From: Desulfobacteraceae bacterium
GTDB taxonomy: Bacteria > Desulfobacterota > Desulfobacteria > Desulfobacterales > Desulfobacteraceae
Direction of reading: 5' to 3'
DNA: 7,934 nucleotides
Assembly (NCBI GenBank): GCA_003354055.1
Contig: PIVQ01000310.1
Coordinates: forward strand, 1 to 7,934
Shown here: in pieces, positions 1 through 6,700 of the stretch
Layout of the letters: each line of letters begins with the position of its first letter
How positions within the stretch are numbered: the first letter of the stretch is position 1
Program-made: the position numbers and the translations under genes
Notes under the pieces: model-generated
What the model was told of the DNA's origin: nothing
Databases searched by the model: none
Seen by the model: the letters and a program-made list of their open reading frames with translations, nothing else

Positions 1-1301
1 GGGCCGTCTCCGGCCACGTACATTCCCTTGATCTCTGTTTCCAGAAATTCTGTGGTCTCCACCTGGGTGGCAAAAAATTTGATCTCAGGTGCATAGAGCA
101 GGGTTTCATCATTGGATACCCCTGGTACGACCTGGTTCAGCGCTTCCAAGCCTTCTCTTAGGTTGGAAAGAATCCGTTCAGGCAGGGCCATGGCAATATC
201 ACCGCAGACCACATTTTTCATGGTGGGTTCGATATATCCCTTATTGACCCGGTTCCAGGTTGACCGCCGTCCCCGTTTCAAATCCCCGAATCTCTGGAGG
301 ATGGGTTTGCCGCCGCCGATGATGGTGGCCAGCCGTCCGATGGATTCTCCGTATGCCTGGTTGTCGGTCACAGGCTCCGTCAGCACCACCTTGGACAAAA
401 AGGCAAAGTTGGTGTTTGAGGATTTTTTGTCTGAAAAGGCATGGCCGTTGACGCAGACAAAATCCTTATAATTCTCCAGGGTCACAAAACCGCCCTGATT
501 GGTACAGAAGGTTCTGGTCTGATCGTCATAGGTCTGGGTCTGGATAAAAAATGTCGGATCGTAGATTACATTACAAATGTCATCCATGATATCGTTGTGA
601 ACCTCAACCCGGACACCCACTTCAATACCGCGCTGGCTCAAAGCAATGCCGTGTTTCTGTGCCACCGAGGACACCCAGTTGGCACCTATACGTCCCGGTG
701 CCAGGATGACATTCGGCGCCTTATAGGTGTCCTTATCCGTGATCACGCCCTGGATCTGGCCGTCCTCTTGAATGATATCAATGACATTTTCCTGGGTCCG
801 GACCTCAAGGCCTTTGGATTTGATATGCTCGGCCATGCCGGCAATGTAACCGGGAAGATTGTCGCTGCCCAGATGCTTCTGCTTGATCAGCAGAAGATCA
901 ATGCCGAAGCGCTTGGCCTCTTTCCGGATCAGTTTGGCCTCATCCATATTGGTCGGGAAGACCTTGGCATCCATTTTAAACCGGGTAAAGATCGTTTCGG
1001 TTTCATCAATCAGTTCCTGGGCCTGGCTCATAGGCATGAATTGGGTAAGATCTGTTTTGCCCAGTCTGGGAATGAAGTTAAGTTTTCCGTCTGAATAAAG
1101 TCCTGCCCCGCCAATGCCGGACAGAATGTTGCACGGATCGCATTGGATGCATCTCTGGAGTCTGTGGTTGGGGCATTTGCGTTTCAGGGAATCCTTGCCT
1201 TTTTCAATGAGCAAGACCTTGAGATTGGAATGTTCTTTTAAATGATAGGCCGCAAAAAGCCCGGCAGGCCCGCCGCCCACGATAATTACATCATACGTCA
1301 T
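1..1301 (-). CDS. FAD-dependent dehydrogenase (COG2509-like), C-terminus cut by window edge
   Basis: I translated the minus strand from the ATG at 1301-1299, which has an AGGTGA Shine-Dalgarno sequence just upstream (1305-1310). The frame is open for 433 codons and runs off the left edge. The N-terminus carries the Rossmann dinucleotide motif VIIVGGGPAG (residues 6-14). Next comes a cysteine cluster (C43, C51, C54, C57) followed by GIGGAGLYSDGKLN, a pattern I associate with the uncharacterised FAD-dependent dehydrogenases of COG2509. The last visible residues, YVAGDG, are the C-terminal FAD-binding motif, so probably only a few dozen residues are missing. It is likely a cytoplasmic flavoprotein oxidoreductase; the substrate is unknown. 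The four cysteines could hold a metal or Fe-S centre, or be redox-active, but this is inference. It is divergent to the 1537 gene. Family assignment is confident; no physiological role can be read from the sequence. Confidence 0.9.
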   Translation of the reverse strand, partial: MTYDVIIVGGGPAGLFAAYHLKEHSNLKVLLIEKGKDSLKRKCPNHRLQRCIQCDPCNILSGIGGAGLYSDGKLNFIPRLGKTDLTQFMPMSQAQELIDETETIFTRFKMDAKVFPTNMDEAKLIRKEAKRFGIDLLLIKQKHLGSDNLPGYIAGMAEHIKSKGLEVRTQENVIDIIQEDGQIQGVITDKDTYKAPNVILAPGRIGANWVSSVAQKHGIALSQRGIEVGVRVEVHNDIMDDICNVIYDPTFFIQTQTYDDQTRTFCTNQGGFVTLENYKDFVCVNGHAFSDKKSSNTNFAFLSKVVLTEPVTDNQAYGESIGRLATIIGGGKPILQRFGDLKRGRRSTWNRVNKGYIEPTMKNVVCGDIAMALPERILSNLREGLEALNQVVPGVSNDETLLYAPEIKFFATQVETTEFLETEIKGMYVAGDG

Positions 1302-1344
1302 AAGTCACCTTGTATTCTATTTTTCAAAAAGCAAACCTTCCATT

Positions 1345-1371
1345 ACTATATGTATTTTGTATTAATGTCAA
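1345..1371 (-). promoter_or_regulatory. Possible sigma70-type promoter of the FAD-dependent dehydrogenase gene
   Basis: On the minus strand a perfect -35 box TTGACA (1371-1366) is followed after 15 bp by TATAGT (1350-1345), a 5/6 match to TATAAT. It lies about 45 bp upstream of the start codon at 1301. The spacer is shorter than the usual 16-18 bp, so the -10 assignment is uncertain. The rest of the 235-bp divergent gap (1302-1536) shows no convincing plus-strand promoter. Confidence 0.4.
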
Positions 1372-1536
1372 TAGCCTGGAAGGTGAAAAAATGAATCGAA
1401 TTTAAAAAAGCGTGGAAGTATGCAGAGCTATTAGGAAAACACTGGAGATTCATATCGCTTTGTGCTAGGGTTTCTTATAAAGAAAGTGGCGCACTGCAAA
1501 CATAACAAGCCGAAAAAGGGACCTTAAGCAAATTTC

Positions 1537-1803
1537 ATGAGTGAGCAACAACCCAATAACCCATTGCACGGCGTGTCTCTTGAGCAGATCGTGACAAGTC
1601 TGGTTGAGCATTATGGCTGGGACGAATTGGGCAACCGCGTAACTATCCGGTGTTTTATCAACGACCCCTCATTGAAATCCAGTCTCAAGTTCCTGCGAAA
1701 GACGCCTTGGGCAAGGAAGAAAGTCGAGGCCTTATACATAACTACGCAAAATAGCGTGTGGAAACGCTCGGTCGATGTATCAAAAGATGCCTCGGCTATA
1801 TAA
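1537..1803 (+). CDS. VF530/DUF2132 family small DNA-binding protein
   Basis: This 88-aa protein has the family signature [21 protein letters not shown] (residues 8-28), then [31 protein letters not shown] (38-68, key residues [21 protein letters not shown]). This is the VF530 (DUF2132) family, whose founding Vibrio fischeri member was structurally described as a small DNA-binding protein; the cellular role is not established. The conserved domain ends near residue 68, and the last 20 residues are an extension beyond the roughly 70-75 aa I expect. The start ATG has only a weak, distant AAGGGA (1516-1521, about 15 nt away), so expression may be low or depend on other signals. The stop is 45 nt before the cold-shock gene on the same strand, so cotranscription is plausible. 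The family is patchy outside gammaproteobacteria, so transfer is possible but unproven. Confidence 0.85.
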   Translation: MSEQQPNNPLHGVSLEQIVTSLVEHYGWDELGNRVTIRCFINDPSLKSSLKFLRKTPWARKKVEALYITTQNSVWKRSVDVSKDASAI

Positions 1804-1809
1804 CAAAGA

Positions 1810-1826
1810 GGTTCCCTTAAGGAACC
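1810..1826 (+). other. Stem-loop in the 5' region of the cold-shock gene
   Basis: A perfect 6-bp inverted repeat, GGTTCC (1810-1815) and GGAACC (1821-1826), encloses a CTTAA loop. It starts 6 nt after the VF530-family stop and ends 7 nt before the AAGGAG ribosome site (1834-1839) of the cold-shock gene. There is no T-tract, so it is not a standard terminator. It may be a leader structure or an RNA-processing element between the two genes. Confidence 0.5.
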
Positions 1827-1848
1827 CATTATAAAGGAGTATTACAAG

Positions 1849-2049
1849 ATGGCTGAAGGTACGGTAAAATGGTTTAACGATGCAAAAGGGTTTGGTTTTA
1901 TTGAGCAGGATGGCGGTAAGGATTTGTTTGTTCATCATACTGCAATTCAGGCCGAGGGATTCAAATCCCTGACTGAAGGTGCGCGGGTAACCTTTGATGT
2001 TGTAGACGGTCCCAAGGGACCGGCAGCAGAGAATGTTGTCCAGCAGTAA
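1849..2049 (+). CDS. Cold-shock protein, CspA family
   Basis: The 66-aa product is a complete single cold-shock domain. It opens with [15 protein letters not shown], which contains RNP1 (KGFGFI, residues 13-18), followed by RNP2 (DLFVHH, 25-30). It ends with the usual GPAAENVV segment, at normal family length. Such proteins bind single-stranded nucleic acid and act in the cytoplasm as RNA chaperones, in cold adaptation or constitutively. The start is fixed by AAGGAG (1834-1839) 9 nt upstream. A strong intrinsic terminator follows 20 nt after the stop, so this is the end of a transcription unit that may include the VF530-family gene. The sequence cannot say whether it is cold-inducible; no long classical cspA leader is evident. 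Confidence 0.96.
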   Translation: MAEGTVKWFNDAKGFGFIEQDGGKDLFVHHTAIQAEGFKSLTEGARVTFDVVDGPKGPAAENVVQQ

Positions 2050-2068
2050 CCACTAATAAGAGCATTGC

Positions 2069-2102
2069 AAAGACCCCGGCACCCTTGCGGGGTCTTTTTT
2101 TT
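2069..2102 (+). terminator. Rho-independent terminator of the cold-shock gene
   Basis: The perfect 10-bp stem AAAGACCCCG (2069-2078) / CGGGGTCTTT (2088-2097) has a 9-nt loop and runs into an uninterrupted run of eight T (2095-2102). It is placed directly after the cold-shock stop codon. Confidence 0.95.
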
Positions 2103-2135
2103 ATCGCAGTCTCCTTTGCATCAAATAATAGGGGT

Positions 2136-2155
2136 ACCTCTAAATAATTAGAGGT
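2136..2155. other. 20-bp palindrome upstream of the lysine-rich small gene
   Basis: Perfect 8-bp arms ACCTCTAA and TTAGAGGT flank an ATAA loop. It lies 16 nt upstream of the ribosome site of the 2184 gene. The symmetry suits either an operator or an RNA hairpin in the leader. No T-tract follows, so termination is unlikely. Confidence 0.5.
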
Positions 2156-2183
2156 GGCCAAAACATTTAATGAGGATTTAATC

Positions 2184-2327
2184 TTGTTCAAACCAAACTA
2201 TTCATATGAAAAGCGCCAAAAAGAATTGGCAAAGAAAAAGAAAAAAGAAGAAAAAAAGCAACGCAAGCTGGAGAAGAAAAAAAAATCTGTCGAGGAAAAT
2301 GAGAACCCCTCTCCTCCTGAAGATTAA
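2184..2327 (+). CDS. Lysine-rich conserved small protein, TTG start
   Basis: The 47-aa frame begins with TTG, 7 nt after the ribosome site TGAGGA (2171-2176). It starts FKPNYSYEKRQKELAKKKK (after the initiator) and continues with an almost uninterrupted charged helix rich in K, E, R and Q to about residue 38. It closes with the acidic, proline-containing tail ENPSPPED. The opening FxYEKRQKELAKKKKKEEK resembles small conserved hypothetical proteins I recall from various proteobacteria; no function is known to me. There is no membrane segment, cysteine or recognisable domain. The strong basic helix suggests RNA or ribosome association, which is inference only. It is separated from the cold-shock gene by a terminator and from yajD by 114 bp with palindromes, so it may be a separate unit. 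An in-frame ATG is absent, which makes TTG the best start. Confidence 0.78.
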   Translation: MFKPNYSYEKRQKELAKKKKKEEKKQRKLEKKKKSVEENENPSPPED

Positions 2328-2351
2328 CCCGGTTTTTTTGAGAAGAGTATA

Positions 2352-2406
2352 ACTAAAAATTTAGTATATTATTTTTCATTGTTAAAATGGACAAGGAATT
2401 GTCCAT
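2352..2406. other. Two consecutive stem-loops upstream of yajD
   Basis: Two perfect inverted repeats lie in this AT-rich gap. The first is ACTAAA (2352-2357) / TTTAGT (2360-2365) with a 2-nt centre. The second is ATGGACAA (2387-2394) / TTGTCCAT (2399-2406) with a GGAA loop. The second has a tetraloop-like shape and ends 23 nt before the yajD ribosome site. They may be operators for a regulator or leader hairpins. No clear -35/-10 pair could be aligned with them. Confidence 0.45.
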
Positions 2407-2441
2407 GCCGATCAACTAAATTAAAAATAGGAGTGCTATTT

Positions 2442-2816
2442 ATGTCTTTAAAGGACTCTGATAGCAGTAGGCAAATTCTTGAAGATGTACGTAAGAGCCA
2501 GCAGGAGCGTGAAAAGACATATCGTGAACGGGCGCTTAAAATGTATCCCTGGATCTGCGGTCATTGTGGGCGTGAGTTCGAAGGAAAGCGTCTCAAGGAA
2601 CTGACCGTTCACCATAAAGATCATAACCATGATAACAATCCGCCTGATGGCAGCAATTGGGAGTTACTCTGCATTTACTGCCATGACAATGAGCATTCCC
2701 GGGATCAGGTGGCTGATGCATATGCTGACGGGCCTTCTGACAGTTCTTCCGACACAGGTGGTACGGCCAATCCCTTTGCCGGACTGGGGGAGATGTTAAA
2801 GGGAAAGCTTGATTAA
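2442..2816 (+). CDS. yajD: YajD family HNH nuclease
   Basis: The 124-aa product matches the E. coli YajD pattern along its length: YRERALKMYPWICGHCGREF, then LKELTVHHKDHNHDNNPPDG, then SNWELLCIYCHDNEH, and an NPFAGLGEML tail. Paired cysteines C39/C42 and C77/C80 form the expected zinc knuckle. The H57-H58 to H85 segment is the beta-beta-alpha metal HNH nuclease core, with H81 and H85 at the end. HNH proteins cut or nick DNA; the physiological substrate of YajD is not established. The start is set by TAGGAG (2428-2433) 8 nt upstream of ATG 2442. An earlier in-frame start at 2379 would add 21 non-conserved residues and falls beside a palindrome. No toxin, phage or restriction partner lies nearby, so this reads as a chromosomal housekeeping gene. 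Its stop codon overlaps the next gene's likely TTG start. Confidence 0.93.
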   Translation: MSLKDSDSSRQILEDVRKSQQEREKTYRERALKMYPWICGHCGREFEGKRLKELTVHHKDHNHDNNPPDGSNWELLCIYCHDNEHSRDQVADAYADGPSDSSSDTGGTANPFAGLGEMLKGKLD

Positions 2817-3693
2817 AGAATCAGCGATTAAGGAATCAGCGATTAAAGCCCCTCCCATGAGGGTTGTGGTCCTCTATTCCGCGGGACATCTGGGAAGTAC
2901 CTTGATTCTGAACCGATTGCTGAAGATGCCGGAGTATCGGGTGGTGGGGGTGGTGAAGACCCAGGCAGTTCCATTTTCACGGTCGGGTGCCGTAAAACTG
3001 AAAAAGCACTTGAAAAAGATCGGGTGGCGTTTCGCATGGCTTTTGCTCTGGCAGCGGCTGGTACAGGGCTTTTTTTATCTGTTGACCTTTCCCCTGACCA
3101 GCTCAAAACGCAGAGTACAGCCTGCCTGGAAACTCGCCCGTGACCGGGACATTCCGGTTCTTAAGTGTAGGAGCATCAACGGTGAGAAGGCCAAAAGTTT
3201 TGTAAAGGACCTGTCCCCGGATTTGATTCTGTCCGCATACTTCCCGCAGATTCTCAAGAAACCGGTGATTTTACTTCCCAAAATGGGGGTGCTTAATGTT
3301 CATCCGGGGTGGCTTCCGGCTTACAAGGGAGCCATGACTTATCTTTGGGTGCTCAGGCATGGCCGGGAAAAGGCCGGAGTTACGTTACACTGGATCGACG
3401 AGGGGATCGATACCGGGGAGATCATTGCCAGGCGGTCTTTCAAATTGTTTGCCGGGATGACCCAGCAGAATGTTTTGGTAGAAACCGCCGTGGTCGGGGC
3501 CGGGCTTTTGAAAGATGTAGGCAGAAAACTTGCCCGGGGGGATGATCCGGGAACCATCGTTCCGGATGAGGCAGAAGAGGATCAATACTATCCCATGCCC
3601 GGGGAAACGGAGTTTTACGCGTATTTTTCCAGTAGGCGTTTTTTTCGGATTCGGGATCTCTTTGCGTCCATCAGAAGAGGGGGAGGCAAGTGA
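2809..3693 (+). CDS. Stand-alone formyltransferase-fold protein
   Basis: The 294-aa product (278 aa if started at ATG 2857) has the formyl transferase N-terminal fold. The core is LNVHPGWLPAYKGA (from residue 162) and GVTLHWIDEGIDTGEIIARR (190-209). The catalytic Asn/His/Asp triad of 10-formyl-THF-dependent transferases is intact as N163, H165 and D201 (TTG numbering). It lacks the C-terminal domain of methionyl-tRNA formyltransferase and is too long for PurN, so the acceptor is unknown, perhaps an amine on a sugar or other metabolite. A hydrophobic, aromatic-rich insertion (residues 72-95, WRFAWLLLWQ then GFFYLLTF) suggests membrane or lipid contact. The TTG start has AAAGGGA (2798-2804) 4 nt upstream and overlaps yajD by 8 bp, implying coupled translation. 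ATG 2857 has no well-spaced ribosome site but begins at the first conserved strand (MRVVVLYS). The stop is 67 bp before the kinase gene. Confidence 0.82.
   Translation: MIKESAIKESAIKAPPMRVVVLYSAGHLGSTLILNRLLKMPEYRVVGVVKTQAVPFSRSGAVKLKKHLKKIGWRFAWLLLWQRLVQGFFYLLTFPLTSSKRRVQPAWKLARDRDIPVLKCRSINGEKAKSFVKDLSPDLILSAYFPQILKKPVILLPKMGVLNVHPGWLPAYKGAMTYLWVLRHGREKAGVTLHWIDEGIDTGEIIARRSFKLFAGMTQQNVLVETAVVGAGLLKDVGRKLARGDDPGTIVPDEAEEDQYYPMPGETEFYAYFSSRRFFRIRDLFASIRRGGGK
2811..2850 (+). repeat. 15-bp in-frame tandem repeat at the yajD/formyltransferase junction
   Basis: GATTAAAGAATCAGC (2811-2825) is followed by GATTAAGGAATCAGC (2826-2840), one mismatch, and a partial third copy GATTAAAGCC (2841-2850). 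The first copy contains the yajD TAA stop. In the formyltransferase frame it encodes IKESA-IKESA-IKA. The 15-bp period preserves frame, so copy number could vary without breaking the downstream gene. Confidence 0.9.
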
Positions 3694-3726
3694 TTGATAC
3701 CGCGGGGTTGTCTTTGATCTTGTATA

Positions 3727-3735
3727 AACGTTAGA
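3727..3735 (+). promoter_or_regulatory. Possible LytTR half-site before the kinase gene
   Basis: AACGTTAGA matches 8 of 9 positions of the LytTR-type half-site pattern I recall ([TA][AC][CA]GTTN[AG][TG]). It lies 25 bp before the kinase start codon. No second direct-repeat copy at the classical 21-22 bp distance is present, so this is a weak call. It is supported mainly by the distribution of AACGTT in the window. Confidence 0.25.
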
Positions 3736-3736
3736 T

Positions 3737-3757
3737 AACTGCAAACCAGGGGCAGTT
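3737..3757 (+). promoter_or_regulatory. Hairpin presenting the kinase ribosome-binding site in its loop
   Basis: The 6-bp arms AACTGC (3737-3742) and GCAGTT (3752-3757) pair perfectly around the 9-nt loop AAACCAGGG. The only Shine-Dalgarno candidate, AGGGG (3748-3752), lies in the loop and first stem base, and the stem ends 3 nt before ATG 3761. Folding could modulate initiation of the kinase; this is inferred from geometry alone. Confidence 0.4.
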
Positions 3758-3760
3758 GCC

Positions 3761-6700
3761 ATGGAGATAAAGAAAAACTTTAGAGCGTTACGCAGACTAT
3801 CAATTGGGTCAAAGCTTTTTTGGAGCTATTTCCTTACTATGCTTTTAACCATTTGTCTGGCGGGATGGATCATGTCTTCCGTTATTCGTAATGCCATCGA
3901 AACCAGCATAGAAAGTGAATTATCCAATTCTACCAACACCATACTGAACCTTGTCAAAAGCACCACCGATGCATCCATTAAAAATCTGTTGCGAGGGGTT
4001 GCCGAAAAGAACCTGGATATTGTCCGGGATTTTTATACCCGGTATGAGCAGGGGGAGCTTAGTGAGGACGCCGCAAAAGAACAGGCCCGGAGGGTTCTGT
4101 TAAGCCAGACCATCGGCAGCACCGGGTATATCTATTGCCTTGACAGTAACGGAATGATCACGGTTCATCCCAACAAGGCATTGCTGGGGGAAAATATTGC
4201 CGGAAATGACTTTGTAAAGGACCAGATGAAGCAAAAAGAAGGGTATCTTACGTATGAGTGGGCCAACCCCGGTGAAGAAAGTCTAAGGAAAAAGGCCCTG
4301 TACATGGTTAACTTTGTTCCCTGGGACTGGATCATCTCAGTGTCTTCATACCGGGAAGAGTTTATCCAGCTCATCAATACCCGGGATTTTGAACAAAGTG
4401 TGAAAGACCTGCGTTTTGGTAGAACCGGATATGCATATATCATAAACGGAAAAGGGACGTTTGTGGTGCACCCCACCTTCCAGGGTACCAATATCAAGGA
4501 TCATGAAAATGTCCATGGCCGAGAATTCTTTCAGGAGATGGTCCGAGAAAAAAACGGGCGTATTGTTTACCGCTGGCAAAATCCCGGAGAGGGCACCCCC
4601 CGGGAAAAACTGGTGATCTTCAACTATCTTCCCGAGCTGGACTGGATTGTGGCATCTTCCAGCTATCTTGACGAGTTTTATTCTCCTTTGAAAAAAATCA
4701 ACTATACGATCCTGACGGTCATTTTTTTCATTTTGATTCTGGCCTTCCTGATTACCTTTTATCTGGGCAAATCCATAACCACTCCTTTGTTTCAGCTCAT
4801 AAATAATTTTAAGATCGACTCCCAGGGTGATTTTTCCAGTCGGCTGACAATTGACAGCGGTGGAGAGATCGGAGAACTGGCCGGCTGCTACAACGACTTT
4901 ATGGAACGATTGGAAAACTACCATGAAAAGCTGCAGGTGTCGGAAGAAAATTTTCGGGGTATTTTCGAAGGGGCCGTGGAGGGCATGTTTAAATCCTCTG
5001 CCGACGGGAGCATTGTCAGCCTTAATTCTTCATTGGCCCTGATGCTGGGGTATGAAACACCGGAAGACCTGACCACGGCAACGGAAAACAGGATGCATCC
5101 GCTGTTTGTGGGGATGGACAGTGCCAGGCATCTTCTGGCTGTTTTGAGAAATAAAGGGCGCCTCACCCGCTATGAGGCCCGGCTCTACAATAAGGACCGG
5201 ACAACGATCTGGGTATCCTTATCCATCAGAGGGATTTTTGAGCAAGGAACCCTCACCTATGTAGAGGGGTTTGTCAATGATATCTCCGAGCCCAAACGGT
5301 TCCGAAAAGAACTGATGAAACGGCAGACGGAAATTGAAGATAAAAACATTATCCTGGAAGAGCAGACCACAGAATTACGACGGCTGAGTGCCATTAAGGA
5401 TGATTTTCTGGCCATGACCACCCATGAACTGAGGACCCCGCTCCACGGAATGATCGGCATTGCAGATTCTCTGATTCACGACACCTTGAGCAATTTATCT
5501 CCGGCGGTGAAATCAGACCTTAAAATCATTGTGTCCAGTGGCATGCGGCTCTCCAACCTGGTAAACGATCTGCTGGTGGCATCCAAGCTCAAACAAAAAG
5601 AAATTAAACTCCATCTCCGCCCTCTTGACCTGGGTAAAATTGTGGATCTTGTTCTGGGTATCTACCGTCCGTTGATCAGAAATTCCACACTGGCTCTTGA
5701 AAATACGATCCCGGCCAGGACATTTGTTATGGCGGACGAGGAACGTCTGCAGCAAATTCTCCACAACCTCATCGGTAATGCCGTAAAATTTTCCGATGCG
5801 GGAAAGGTAATCGTTTCATCCGCAGTAAGGAACCAAGAGGTTGAGATAAGTGTATCAGACACAGGTATAGGTATTGAAGAGGACAAGCTTACGACCATAT
5901 TCCTGCCTTTTGAACAGGGGGATTATTCGGCAACCCGTCAATACCCGGGAACGGGTTTGGGGCTGTCCATTGCCCGCCAGTTGGTGACCCTACACGACGG
6001 GACGATTGAGGTGGAAAGTGAGCCGGACAAAGGATCTGTCTTCACGTTTACCCTGAAGGTATCAACCGGCCCTCCGGTACAAGACTCTTTGCCGGTGGCA
6101 AAAACCATAGAAGTTGCACCAACGCCTTTGGATTTGCCGGCGGATTTGCCTGATTTGGAAGGCAAAACAGATGATTTGCAGAAAATCGTTGTGGTGGATG
6201 ATGATTCGGTCAACCTTCAAATTGTATCCCGGCACTTGACCCTGTCCGGGTATAGGGCTGTGACCTTTACCACAGGTGAGGGCGCTGTGGACTATATATT
6301 GGACAACAAGCCCTGTATGGTCCTGTTGGACCTGATGATGCCGGGTATGGACGGCTTTCGGGTCTGCGATATCCTCCGGGAAACCTACGGGATGGACGAA
6401 CTGCCCATTCTCCTGCTTACTGCCAGAAACCAGGTGACGGATCTGGTCCAGGGGTTTGAAAAAGGGGCCAATGACTATCTTACCAAGCCGTTTTCAAAAA
6501 AAGAACTCATGGCCAGGGTTGAGACCCAATTGCGGCTGATGGCGGCCAAGGACCGCCTGGTCAACCTTCGAAAGTTCATGAATAAGATCGAGACCTATGT
6601 GGATACTGATCAGCTTTTTCTGGAGGCATTTGCCACCCTCACCCGGGAACCGCCGTTTCAGAACGGCATACTTGTGTCCAATGGGAAAACTATGGCTTCA

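Noticed and set aside
441..1094. A 217-codon open frame on the plus strand opposite the flavoprotein gene
   Set aside because: The minus-strand frame carries clear family motifs throughout; this frame has no recognisable domain and is a codon-bias shadow.
1391..1405. Mini-frame of four codons (MNRI) after AGGTG, as a leader peptide
   Set aside because: It is too short, has no regulatory codon run, and no attenuator structure follows.
1495..1515. TAACAAG stretch before the VF530-type gene resembling a cassette boundary
   Set aside because: There is no partner core site after the gene and no folded attC structure; a single short match is uninformative.
2379..2441. Upstream in-frame start for yajD adding 21 residues
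   Set aside because: It lies beside a palindrome, has no ribosome site and encodes residues absent from the YajD family; ATG 2442 has TAGGAG at good spacing.
4346..4924. A 192-codon minus-strand frame opposite the kinase gene
   Set aside because: It overlaps the conserved Cache, HAMP and membrane segments of the kinase and shows no family motif or ribosome site.
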